From: a virus
IMG/VR virus record: IMGVR_UViG_3300031983_000023
Coordinates: 1-53,260 of that record
Direction: 5' to 3' (one strand)
Length of the DNA stretch: 53,260 nt
Positions 32,499 to 39,629 of this stretch are shown here, piece by piece; within the stretch, counting starts at the first letter, position 1, and each line of letters begins with the position of its first letter. Under the pieces are notes generated by a model, which did no database searches, was not told the DNA's origin, and saw only the letters and a program-made list of their open reading frames with translations. The position numbers and the translations under genes were made by a program.

Positions 32499-33096
32499 TC
32501 GCTTCTCCTTCCTCTCTTCTTGTCTCTTTCAGCAGCCACGCCACGGCGTCGCTGTTGGTCCTCAAGCCCTCGCGCATCCTCACCGCCTCGATGCGCTCCT
32601 TTGCCGTCCTGGACACGGCCAGGGACACGCTGTCCCCGCCCTCCCCGGATCTCGAGGCCAGGGCCTCCCAGTCGAACCCCACCATTTCCCTGAAATGCGC
32701 CAGCTCGGCATCGGTATACGGCATGGTCTCCGCCAGGTCCCCCAGGTCGAACTCCTGCAGCATGGCCTCCACCGTCTCCGACAGGGACAGGTAGTCGGTC
32801 GGGAAGTTCGTCTCGTTCGTCTCCACGGCCAGGCGCTTTGCGGCCGCGTTGGAAATCGGCCCGGTGTCGAAGCACAGGGCCTCTTTCACCCCCAGGGCCT
32901 CCAGGGCATCCAGGCGGTGGTTGCCGTTGATCACTTCCCAGCGGCAGCACCCGCTCGACGGGCGGACGATCAGGTTGATCAGCTGGCCGTTTCTCCTCAT
33001 GTTGGCCTCCAGGGCAGCCTGCATTTCCGGATCGTCCCTCTTGTAGTTCCACGGGGCTTTGTCCAGCACGTGCACCTCCAAGGTCCTCCAGCCCAT
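32482..33096 (-). CDS. ParB-like domain protein, copy 2
   Basis: 204 residues from ATG at 33096, chosen because it aligns with the start of the copy at 33949-34533. The paralog pattern is clear: APWNYKRDD, MRRNGQLINLIVRP, EVINGNHRLDAL, VETNETNF. The ParB nuclease/CTPase fold motif is NGNHR. The C-terminus (VSRTAKERIEAVRMREGLRT) may be a small helical DNA-binding part. No partner ParA exists in the genome. Confidence 0.75.
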   Translation of the reverse strand: MGWRTLEVHVLDKAPWNYKRDDPEMQAALEANMRRNGQLINLIVRPSSGCCRWEVINGNHRLDALEALGVKEALCFDTGPISNAAAKRLAVETNETNFPTDYLSLSETVEAMLQEFDLGDLAETMPYTDAELAHFREMVGFDWEALASRSGEGGDSVSLAVSRTAKERIEAVRMREGLRTNSDAVAWLLKETRREEGEANAGSV

Positions 33097-33127
33097 CACT
33101 CGCCCCCACGGCCGTGCCAAAATGCGG

Positions 33128-33952
33128 TCACCATCCAGCCTCTTGTAATTGCCGAGCCGCAATTATATATGGCCCGCCCCAATCTCTTCTAAGTTGTCGC
33201 CATTCCGGAGACGTTGTACCGGTTCTGTTTCTCCAGAGCATCGCCATGGGCATGAATCCAAGATTCAGTGTTTTCTGAAGTCGGATTGCTGCACCCTCCA
33301 GTGTGTCTTTTGGATATCCGATCAAAACAAAACAGCGAAGAGCATGCGAGGCAACCGTAAACCCAGCTTCAAACAGCATTTCTCCCGCCCGAACCAAAGG
33401 TTTATAATCATCGGGCGCGTCGTAGGCGAAAAATATTTGCTTTGGTTTTAATCCGCGCAAGAGCTCAGCGTGCCAATCTTTCAACCTGGCAGCTTCCAGG
33501 CCCCCAGTAAATTGAGCCTGCTCTGGCTGTCTTCTGAGCATTTGAAACACAGCTTTAACGTGCTCGTCCGAACATGCCAGCAGATTGTCATCGAGCACAT
33601 TCCAACCATCCCGGATCGGCAGCTCCCGCACATTTCCCTCCCGCCGCCAGACAGAACAAAACCAGCAGCGATTTGGGCATCCTCGAGAAGTGATTACATA
33701 TCCCTGCTTTAAATACATTCCTGGCTCAAAATCACCGCTGGCCATGCCGGTTGCAGGTCCTCCGATTTTCACTGGCGCTATTTTCTTCCAAGCCTGGGCT
33801 AGTCTCTCCGCCAGCGGGAGATCCCAGGTAAAAGCTACCGAAATATGCACTTCGTCGATATCATCAGGCACAAACAAATCCGGCTCGCCTATAAAAGAAT
33901 ATGCATCGATGGGCGTCGCCCTGGTTCGGCGTGGGAATACTCGAATTATCAC
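33128..33952 (-). CDS. Radical SAM protein
   Basis: 274 residues from GTG at 33952 (GTGA overlap with the upstream ParB-like stop). ITSRGCPNRCWFCSVWRREG carries CxxxCxxC, the iron-sulphur cluster motif of radical SAM enzymes. The preceding VKIGGPATGMASGDFEPGMY resembles the B12-binding-like lead-in of some radical SAM proteins, although it is short. Later strands (AYDAPDDYK, CFVLIGYPKDTLEG) fit the partial TIM barrel. The DNA is noticeably more AT-rich than its surroundings, suggesting transfer. Substrate unknown. Confidence 0.85.
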   Translation of the reverse strand: MIIRVFPRRTRATPIDAYSFIGEPDLFVPDDIDEVHISVAFTWDLPLAERLAQAWKKIAPVKIGGPATGMASGDFEPGMYLKQGYVITSRGCPNRCWFCSVWRREGNVRELPIRDGWNVLDDNLLACSDEHVKAVFQMLRRQPEQAQFTGGLEAARLKDWHAELLRGLKPKQIFFAYDAPDDYKPLVRAGEMLFEAGFTVASHALRCFVLIGYPKDTLEGAAIRLQKTLNLGFMPMAMLWRNRTGTTSPEWRQLRRDWGGPYIIAARQLQEAGW

Positions 33953-34533
33953 CGTTCCCCCGCCAGGAGCTCCAGGGCGCCGGACGCCTTCCGCAGGTTC
34001 CGCTCCAGCGCAAACTCGACCAGCTCCTCGTACACCTCCCTGGTCACGCTGACGGAAGTCGCAAGGCTCTCCCCCCAGGCGTCCCCGAACTGCGTCCAGT
34101 CGAACTCGAGCAGCGAGGCGTAGTCCCCGATCTCCTCCACGGTGAAGGGCATCGTCCCGGACAGGTCCTCCGTCCCGAACTCGCCGGCGGCCTCGGCCAC
34201 CACCTCCGCGAGCCGGACCTGGTCCGGCCGGAACCGGGTCTCGTTGGTTTCCACGGACACCCTCATGGCCTCCTCATCGCTCACCTTCCCGAGGTTCACG
34301 CAAACGGCAATCTCCATTCCGGCGGCTGCCATGGCGGGGAGCCGGTGGTTTCCGTTCACCGCCTCGTAGCGGTCCCCCGGCTTCTCCCTGACTATCAGAT
34401 TTTCGACCTGACCATTTCTCCGGAGATTCCGCTCGAGCTGGCCCTGCAGGAATAGGTCCTCCTTGCGATAGTTCCATGACGCCATGTCGATCGACACCAG
34501 CGGGATCTCCGTCAATCTCACGATATTTCTCAT
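33949..34533 (-). CDS. ParB-like domain protein, copy 3
   Basis: 194 residues from ATG at 34533 after GGAGGAGAG (ATGA overlap with the resolvase). Shows ASWNYRKED, NLRRNGQVENLIVREKPG, AVNGNHRLPAM and VSVETNETRF. Clearly paralogous to 32482-33096, the radical SAM gene lying between the two. It retains the NGNHR box. Likely DNA-binding; real role unknown. Confidence 0.8.
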   Translation of the reverse strand: MRNIVRLTEIPLVSIDMASWNYRKEDLFLQGQLERNLRRNGQVENLIVREKPGDRYEAVNGNHRLPAMAAAGMEIAVCVNLGKVSDEEAMRVSVETNETRFRPDQVRLAEVVAEAAGEFGTEDLSGTMPFTVEEIGDYASLLEFDWTQFGDAWGESLATSVSVTREVYEELVEFALERNLRKASGALELLAGER

Positions 34534-35135
34534 TCTCTCCTCCCGATTATTTCCCTCAGCCTTTCCGCCGCCCCCTCCCCGAAGTCGGTTTTCCCGGCGG
34601 CTATCATCTCCGCCGCCTTGAGCATCAGCCAGGCGTCGGCCACGTCCACGGAGGGGAACATCCTCCCATACTTCGCCCGGACCGCCGCCAGGTAGTCCCT
34701 CGTCCTCGTCTTTCTCACGTGCCGGAAGGCCTTGCCCATGGTCGCCGCCTTCCACGTGTTCTGTGCCAGCTCCACGAACGGGACCCCGCGCCTCCACAGG
34801 AGGTAGCGTATCGCCCCGCCGATCTCCCCCTGGGTCACCAGGTAGTTGCCCTTCGCCCCGTAGGCGTACTGCTCCACCACGGCGAAGCGCTTCTCCGGGT
34901 CGAGCCTGGAGATCTCCCCTCCCACGGCCGCCAGGATTTGCTGCACGGCCCTCCACTTTCCGGTCGAGCTCCCGGAAGCCACGGTCTGGTAGTACTCGAC
35001 CCCACGTATCCGGGTCACGATGCCGGTCGATCTCAGTGACGGGTCTATGGAGATCGCCTCCATAAAAAGCGGGGCGGGATTGTCCGCCCCTGCTTCCGCA
35101 AAGGGCGCCTCCATGACTTCCTCGCCCCACTCCAT
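34530..35135 (-). CDS. RuvC-like Holliday-junction resolvase
   Basis: 201 residues from ATG at 35135; ATG at 35114, with GAGGAAGTC before it, is an alternative. The RNase H fold metal residues fit a RuvC-like enzyme: AISIDPSLRSTGIV (first Asp), FAVVEQYAYGAKGN (Glu), and a final PSVDVADAWLMLKAAEM (VADA.L.A pattern). Phage RuvC proteins cut branched DNA before packaging. It is coupled to ParB-like genes on both sides. Confidence 0.8.
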   Translation of the reverse strand: MEWGEEVMEAPFAEAGADNPAPLFMEAISIDPSLRSTGIVTRIRGVEYYQTVASGSSTGKWRAVQQILAAVGGEISRLDPEKRFAVVEQYAYGAKGNYLVTQGEIGGAIRYLLWRRGVPFVELAQNTWKAATMGKAFRHVRKTRTRDYLAAVRAKYGRMFPSVDVADAWLMLKAAEMIAAGKTDFGEGAAERLREIIGRRE

Positions 35136-35136
35136 G

Positions 35137-36618
35137 TTACTCTTCCTTCTCCCTCTTGGGGATCCGCACATCGAACTCCCCGGCCATCTTCTCGAGCACC
35201 TTCCACCGCTCCGTCTCCGCGGCCCTTCTGCCGAAAGACACTTCGCTCTCCTCGACTTCCAGGGCGGCCACGAGCAGGCACCTCACGATGAACGGCTTGA
35301 GCTCCTCCTCCGGAAGCCCCCGGATTTGCCTCAGCCCGGTCTCCGTCCAGCCCTCCCGGTAGTATTCGCCCTCTTTTTTCGGAGGCCTCTCCCATCCGTA
35401 CAGCCCGCATAGGTCCTTGCGGTAATTGTCCCACAGCCTGTCGAAGAACTGCAGCGCCAGGATCCTCTCGACCCCGTGGGTCAGGCCCGCCCTGGCCTTC
35501 TCCGCCGCCGCGTCGATGAGCTCCTTCCGGAAACCCTTCTCCCTGCTCACCAGCTTCCTCGTTTTCTTGGCCTTTTCCTTCTCCTCTTTTGTCGTGGCCG
35601 TCCCGGACCTCGCTCCTCTAATGATGCCCCAGGTCAAGCGCCCCCTGCGGGCGCCCTCCGTCACCAGGCACCGGACGGCGCCTTCGTCCTTTTTTTTGCA
35701 CTCGGTCCACTGGTAGACGTCAAGCACCCCTTCCGGCGTCTTTCCGGTGTGCCAACCCTCCGAGACCATTTTGTACTCCTCACCCTCGAGCTTCCGCTGT
35801 TGGGCCTCCACGAGGGCGTCCAGCTTCCCGTTGTAGCAGGCCGGGTCCGTGCAGAGGTCGTCCTTCCCGACGTCCGGAAAAAGCGCGGGCTGCGCCCCGG
35901 ACCTCTTGAGGCACTCGGCGCAGGTCCCCGCCTCCGGAACCAGCCCCGCGTCGTCCCTCTTGAACGGAGCGTCCCCCAGCCTGGTCAGCACGCTCTGGGC
36001 GATCATGTCCCGTAGTTCCTTCGCCGAGTACTCGCCGCCCCATCTCGTGTGATCCTTCATCTGTTTTAGGCAGGCGATCTGGTCCTCCGGCTGGAGCCCG
36101 CACAGCGCCAGGGCGTGCCCGATGTTCATCCCGCCGGCAGCGAATGTTTCCCTTGCCTCCGGCTCCAGGTCCAGCAGCCTGACCCTTCTCTGCACGTGCG
36201 AGACGGAGCAGCCGATCTCCCTCGCCGTCTCCTCCGCGTCCATGAGCTGCATGAGCTCCATAATTGCCACGGCCTCGTCCAGCGGATGGAGGTCCTCCCT
36301 CTGCACGTTCTCCACGATGCTCGCCGCCCTCGCCTCGTCGTCGCTCATTTGCATCACCGAGCAGGGCAGGTCCTTGAGCCCCACGATCTTGGCGGCCATG
36401 AACCGCCGGGCCCCGACCACTATCTCCCAGTCCTCCCCGTCGGGCCTCACCACGATGGGCTGCAGCACCCTGCCTACCGCCCTTATCGACGCGGCCAGAT
36501 CCTCGAGCTTCTCCGGGCTGGCCCCTATCGTCCTCCTGTTGTTCCTGGCCGGGTGCAAGCGCTTTATCGGCAGCATCCTCACGTCCGGGCCCTCTTTCGT
36601 CAATCCTTTTTCTTTCAT
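35137..36618 (-). CDS. ParB/RepB-like protein with Cys-rich C-terminal extension
   Basis: 493 residues. Standard ParB N-domain: PARNNRRTIG, then GRVLQPIVVRP and VVGARRFMAAKIVGL, followed by ASIVENVQREDLHPLDEAVA (ENxQR..L.P.E.A) and the KorB-type HTH AREIGCSVSHVQRRVRLLDL. Unlike cellular ParB (about 290 residues), it has a long C-terminal part with cysteines (CAECLKRSG, CTDPACYNG) and helices. Many phage ParB homologues of this kind exist without ParA and may act in DNA handling or regulation. Confidence 0.85.
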   Translation of the reverse strand: MKEKGLTKEGPDVRMLPIKRLHPARNNRRTIGASPEKLEDLAASIRAVGRVLQPIVVRPDGEDWEIVVGARRFMAAKIVGLKDLPCSVMQMSDDEARAASIVENVQREDLHPLDEAVAIMELMQLMDAEETAREIGCSVSHVQRRVRLLDLEPEARETFAAGGMNIGHALALCGLQPEDQIACLKQMKDHTRWGGEYSAKELRDMIAQSVLTRLGDAPFKRDDAGLVPEAGTCAECLKRSGAQPALFPDVGKDDLCTDPACYNGKLDALVEAQQRKLEGEEYKMVSEGWHTGKTPEGVLDVYQWTECKKKDEGAVRCLVTEGARRGRLTWGIIRGARSGTATTKEEKEKAKKTRKLVSREKGFRKELIDAAAEKARAGLTHGVERILALQFFDRLWDNYRKDLCGLYGWERPPKKEGEYYREGWTETGLRQIRGLPEEELKPFIVRCLLVAALEVEESEVSFGRRAAETERWKVLEKMAGEFDVRIPKREKEE

Positions 36619-36630
36619 GCTCTCCTCCTG

Positions 36631-37104
36631 CTAAAATGGTATGTCGTCATCGAAGTCGTCCGCCCCCGGAGTTCCCACTGCCCCCGGAGCCCCTTCGCCG
36701 TTCTTGAAGGCGTCCTTCCCCGGAGGGGCCTGCTGCTCCTCCTGTCCGCCTTCCCGCTTTCCCTGGCCTCCGCCGTTCTGCTTCGACCCGAGGTCCAGCT
36801 CGTCGACCCTGATCTCGACCTTGCTCCTGGGCTGGCCGTCCTGCTCCCAGCGGTTCTGCGTCAGCCTCCCCTGGACGGTCACCTTCTTTCCCTTGGTCAG
36901 GTACGGCGAAACCCCCTCGGCCCTCCTGCCGAACATCACGCAGTTGAAAAAGTGCACCGTCTGGTCGTAGCCCTCCCCGTCCTGGGCCTTCCTGTACTCG
37001 TTCCACGCGATCGAAAAAGTGGCTATTGCCGTCCCCTTGGCCGAGTACTTCACCTCCGCGTCGCGGGTGAGGTTCCCGCAGATCGCAACCGTGTTTACCG
37101 CCAT
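36631..37104 (-). CDS. ssb: Single-stranded DNA-binding protein
   Basis: 157 residues. OB-fold start MAVNTVAICGNLTRDAEVKY, ATFSIAWNEYRK, a FFNCVMFGRRAEGVSPYL stretch and KKVTVQGRLTQNRWEQDG are the typical SSB strands. A glycine/proline-rich linker ends in DDFDDDIPF, the acidic tip that recruits repair and replication partners. Its position at the end of the replication block supports this. Confidence 0.95.
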   Translation of the reverse strand: MAVNTVAICGNLTRDAEVKYSAKGTAIATFSIAWNEYRKAQDGEGYDQTVHFFNCVMFGRRAEGVSPYLTKGKKVTVQGRLTQNRWEQDGQPRSKVEIRVDELDLGSKQNGGGQGKREGGQEEQQAPPGKDAFKNGEGAPGAVGTPGADDFDDDIPF

Positions 37105-37109
37105 GGCTC

Positions 37110-37160
37110 TCTCCTCTCTTCCCTAAAACCGCGGGGGGCATTCGGGCCCCCCTGCTCCAG
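37110..37160 (-). terminator. GC-rich hairpin between SSB and the upstream gene
   Basis: On the minus strand GGGGGGCCC and a facing CCCCCC enclose a short loop, followed by GCGGTTTT. The U-run is short; could attenuate transcription into ssb. Confidence 0.4.
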
Positions 37161-37463
37161 TCAAACGGCCTCCTCCGCCTGCTTCCCCTCGCCGTCCCCC
37201 TTCAGGCCTTCCTCCACGCAGTTGGGGCAGTGGATCTCCTGGTCTTCCGGGACGAACACGCCGTGGCATATCACGCAGCGCCGCGTCCCGTCCTCCAGCT
37301 CCAGCTGCAGCCCCTCAAGCTCCACCCGCACCGGCTCGTTCAGAAGGTCGAAAAGGGTCCCCACCAGGTCGCGGTCGGCCCGCGCCTCTATGGTCACCTC
37401 GACGACCTTTCCCTTGGCAACCTTCGGCCTCAGGGCCTTGAGCTCCCCCTCGAACTGTATCAT
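37161..37463 (-). CDS. Small zinc-ribbon protein, unknown
   Basis: 100 residues. The first half is beta-rich (VVEVTIEARADRDLVGTLFD), the second holds CVICHGVF and CPNCVEE, a ribbon. Overlaps the following gene's start by 4 bases at 37460-37463. No function recognised. Confidence 0.6.
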   Translation of the reverse strand: MIQFEGELKALRPKVAKGKVVEVTIEARADRDLVGTLFDLLNEPVRVELEGLQLELEDGTRRCVICHGVFVPEDQEIHCPNCVEEGLKGDGEGKQAEEAV

Positions 37464-38023
37464 GTTTCCCTCCTCGCGGCCCGAAGGCCGCATGATTTCA
37501 TGTGCATGGGAAGCACCGCCTGGCACTCCGGGCAGTACCTCGCCATCCTTCTCTCCCCCAAGGACGGGCAAAAGAACAGGTGCCCCCCGGAGCACCCGCA
37601 GGACTCGCAGAATTTTTTCCGCCTCTTGCCCCTTTCGCTGCTCGGGCCCTTTCTTGCGTCCAGGGAGGACGGGTATATCATCCCGCAGGACGTGCATCTC
37701 TCCGGGTTGCCGCCACCCACGAACCACTCCCTGTGAAGGGAGCGGTGGCAGTACGGGCAGTGCGGGAAGCAGCTGCAGGCCGGCTCGAAGTAGTGGAACT
37801 TGGCGAAGCGGTTCTCCGCGTCCGTCTGCTTCCATTCCTTCCCGCACAGCGGGCACGGCCCCCCTTCCTTCTCCTTTCTCTTGATATCGACCAGCTCCTC
37901 GGAAACGCCGACCGCCCGGTCCGCCTCCATCTCCGTCTCGATCAGGTCCTCTATGTCCTCCCTGGAAATGAACTTTTTCTGGAGGAACTTTAGCATGACG
38001 TCCCTACCAGTCTGCACGGCCAT
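37460..38023 (-). CDS. Multi-zinc-ribbon protein
   Basis: 187 residues with at least four CxxC pairs (CPLCGKEW, CPYCHRSLH, CTSCGMIYP, CESCGCSGG, CPECQAVLP). The N-terminal 55 residues are helical and acidic. Could be a single-stranded nucleic-acid-binding or primase-accessory factor, but no catalytic motif is seen. Good GAGGAGAGAGGAG ribosome site. Confidence 0.65.
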   Translation of the reverse strand: MAVQTGRDVMLKFLQKKFISREDIEDLIETEMEADRAVGVSEELVDIKRKEKEGGPCPLCGKEWKQTDAENRFAKFHYFEPACSCFPHCPYCHRSLHREWFVGGGNPERCTSCGMIYPSSLDARKGPSSERGKRRKKFCESCGCSGGHLFFCPSLGERRMARYCPECQAVLPMHMKSCGLRAARRET

Positions 38024-38825
38024 GTATCTCCTCTCTCCTCATGTACTCCAGCATCCCGCCCAGGCAGCCGTGGAAAACGCCGTACTCGTAGCCCGCGTCG
38101 GCGGCGAAGTCCTGGGTCTTTCTGTGGTCCCCGTCGAAGAACACCTCCATGGCGACCCGGAGATACCTGTCGTCCCCGTGAACCCTCGCCAGGTCCTTCT
38201 TGAGAAGGCCGGTTTCCTTCGCCCCCCAGCCCGGGCTTTTCGTGTCCTTGAAGTGAGCCCGGAACAGCTCAAAGAAGTGATCTGTACAGTGTCTGAATCC
38301 CGGAATCATTCCCTTCTTTTCGGCCCCGGCCGAAGGTCGGGAACTCTTGTTAGATGGTTCTAGTTCATTGGGTATAGTTTGTGTCAAGCCAGTAGACGGG
38401 GGGAGGGGTGTTGGTTGGACTACCCCCCCCTCGGCAGGTAGACTATCCTCCCCCTTGCTATTATACCGGCCCGTCCTTGAAGCCTTGTAAACGAAGTAAA
38501 AATTGCTCGTGGTGGCTCCGTCGGCTTTGATCCTTTTCTGTTTGTCGATCCAGCCGGTACAGACAAGTATCTGGGTCGCGTCGATGACAGCCTGCCTTGA
38601 ATACCTCGCGAGCCTCGCCAGCCTGGCTATGCTCGGAAAGGCTCCCCTGCCATGCTTGTCGGAGTGCCTGGCTATGGCCCAGTACACTGCCAGCTCCCGC
38701 CTGCCCAGCCGCTTGTCATCCTGCAGCTCGTCGGGAAGAATGGTGAAGTGGAAATCCGAACCCAGCCCGTCACCCTTTCGCGGCGACTCGTCCTCCTTTT
38801 TGACGGTTTTCTTTTCCTCGATCAT
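38004..38825 (-). CDS. Replication initiator-like winged-helix protein
   Basis: 273 residues. Residues 25-110 form a winged helix of the phage replication O/RepA/DnaD-like kind: DKRLGRRELAVYWAIARHSD, then a PSIARLARLARYSRQAV recognition region. A linker with many prolines (PTPLPPSTG) leads to a C-terminal helical domain. An inverted repeat and AT-rich DNA lie just upstream, which supports a candidate origin. No ATPase or helicase motifs, so it would need host DnaB. Confidence 0.65.
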   Translation of the reverse strand: MIEEKKTVKKEDESPRKGDGLGSDFHFTILPDELQDDKRLGRRELAVYWAIARHSDKHGRGAFPSIARLARLARYSRQAVIDATQILVCTGWIDKQKRIKADGATTSNFYFVYKASRTGRYNSKGEDSLPAEGGVVQPTPLPPSTGLTQTIPNELEPSNKSSRPSAGAEKKGMIPGFRHCTDHFFELFRAHFKDTKSPGWGAKETGLLKKDLARVHGDDRYLRVAMEVFFDGDHRKTQDFAADAGYEYGVFHGCLGGMLEYMRREEIHGRADW

Positions 38826-38842
38826 GCTCTCCTCCTGTGCGC

Positions 38843-38908
38843 AAAAAAGGGAACCCCCCCGCGGCCCGGAAACCTGCTACGGAATTGAGCGCGGCGGGAT
38901 GAGTTCCC
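38843..38908 (-). terminator. Terminator/attenuator before the initiator-like gene
   Basis: GGGAAC (38908-38903) pairs with GTTCCC (38854-38849), with CCGCGG-type pairing inside, and is followed by six Ts on the minus strand (38848-38843). It would end the M23 peptidase transcript and could attenuate the promoter at 38947-38975. Confidence 0.6.
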
Positions 38909-38937
38909 TTACTTTTTTTGTTTGTTTTTCCGTAGCA
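38875..38937. other. 10-base inverted repeat, candidate replication origin/operator
   Basis: TGCTACGGAA (38875-38884 on plus) recurs as its exact inverse TTCCGTAGCA (38928-38937), spaced 43 bases apart, with an A-rich stretch (AAACAAACAAAAAAAG on minus). The position next to a replication initiator-like gene suggests an origin or initiator operator. The inverted repeat is seen; the function is inferred. Confidence 0.4.
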
Positions 38938-38946
38938 TTACAGCAC

Positions 38947-38975
38947 ATCATATCACAGATCGGAAATCGGGACAA
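38947..38975 (-). promoter_or_regulatory. Promoter for the replication/ParB block
   Basis: Minus strand TTGTCC (38975-38970), 17-base spacer, TATGAT (38952-38947), overlapping the stop of the M23 peptidase gene. The transcript would start near 38940 and pass the attenuator-like hairpin before the initiator gene. Confidence 0.55.
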
Positions 38976-39579
38976 CCGCCCATAGATATCCCGGCCTGGG
39001 AAGCATCCCTGCCAGTGCCGTCTCCGGGTCCACCACCAGCTCGAAGTGCAGGTGCGGCCCCGTGGCGACTCCCGTGGATCCCACCAGGCCGATCGGCTCA
39101 CCCGCCTCCACCCAGTCGCCTTCGCGGACGAACGTCTCGGACAGGTGGCCGTACAGCGAGGCCCGCAGCAGCACGCCGTCGTGTTCGATCGTTATGTAGC
39201 CGCCGAACGTCGGGTGCCCGCGGTAGTATCCGTCCGGAGGCGGCCAGTGCTCGGCGACCTTCCCGGCGAGGGTCGCCATGACCGGCTCCCCCTCCTCGCC
39301 CGCCAGGTCCGTGCCCTTGTGCAGGTCTTCCGTTCCGCCGCCCATGGGGTCCATGCGGTAGCCGCAGCCGGAGCTCACTCTGTAGCCGGCCAGCGGCGGG
39401 AAGAGAACCACGGCCTCCTCCTCGATCGCGACTTTTTTCCTTATGAAGTCCTGCAGCCCGGAGATCTCCCGCTCCTGGCGCTCTATGGTTTTCGCCTCCC
39501 TGCCGTGGAACCAAAACACGGCCCCCAGGCAGGCCACCAGCATCACGGCCAGCACCATCGCACAGGTTTCGTTTTTCAT
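38953..39579 (-). CDS. Membrane-anchored M23 peptidase
   Basis: 208 residues. N-terminal anchor helix (MVLAVMLVACLGAVFWF), a coiled segment, then the LytM/M23 core: GCGYRMDPMGGGTEDLHKGT (metal H, DLHKGTD), YGHLSETFVREGDWVEAG and GPHLHFELV (HxH metal motif, HLHFE). All metal ligands appear present, so it should cut peptidoglycan peptides. Lies between the SMC-like ATPase and the initiator gene. A role in infection, lysis or host-wall change is open. Confidence 0.88.
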   Translation of the reverse strand: MKNETCAMVLAVMLVACLGAVFWFHGREAKTIERQEREISGLQDFIRKKVAIEEEAVVLFPPLAGYRVSSGCGYRMDPMGGGTEDLHKGTDLAGEEGEPVMATLAGKVAEHWPPPDGYYRGHPTFGGYITIEHDGVLLRASLYGHLSETFVREGDWVEAGEPIGLVGSTGVATGPHLHFELVVDPETALAGMLPRPGYLWAVVPISDL

Positions 39580-39594
39580 GCTTGCCCCCTTCAC

Positions 39595-39622
39595 AAAAAA
39601 TGCCGGGGGTTTCATCCCCCGG
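39595..39622 (-). terminator. Intrinsic terminator after the SMC-like ATPase gene
   Basis: CCGGGGG and CCCCCGG arms with a 6-base loop, then CA and a run of six Ts on the minus strand. Strong rho-independent form. Confidence 0.8.
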
Positions 39623-39629
39623 TAAGATT

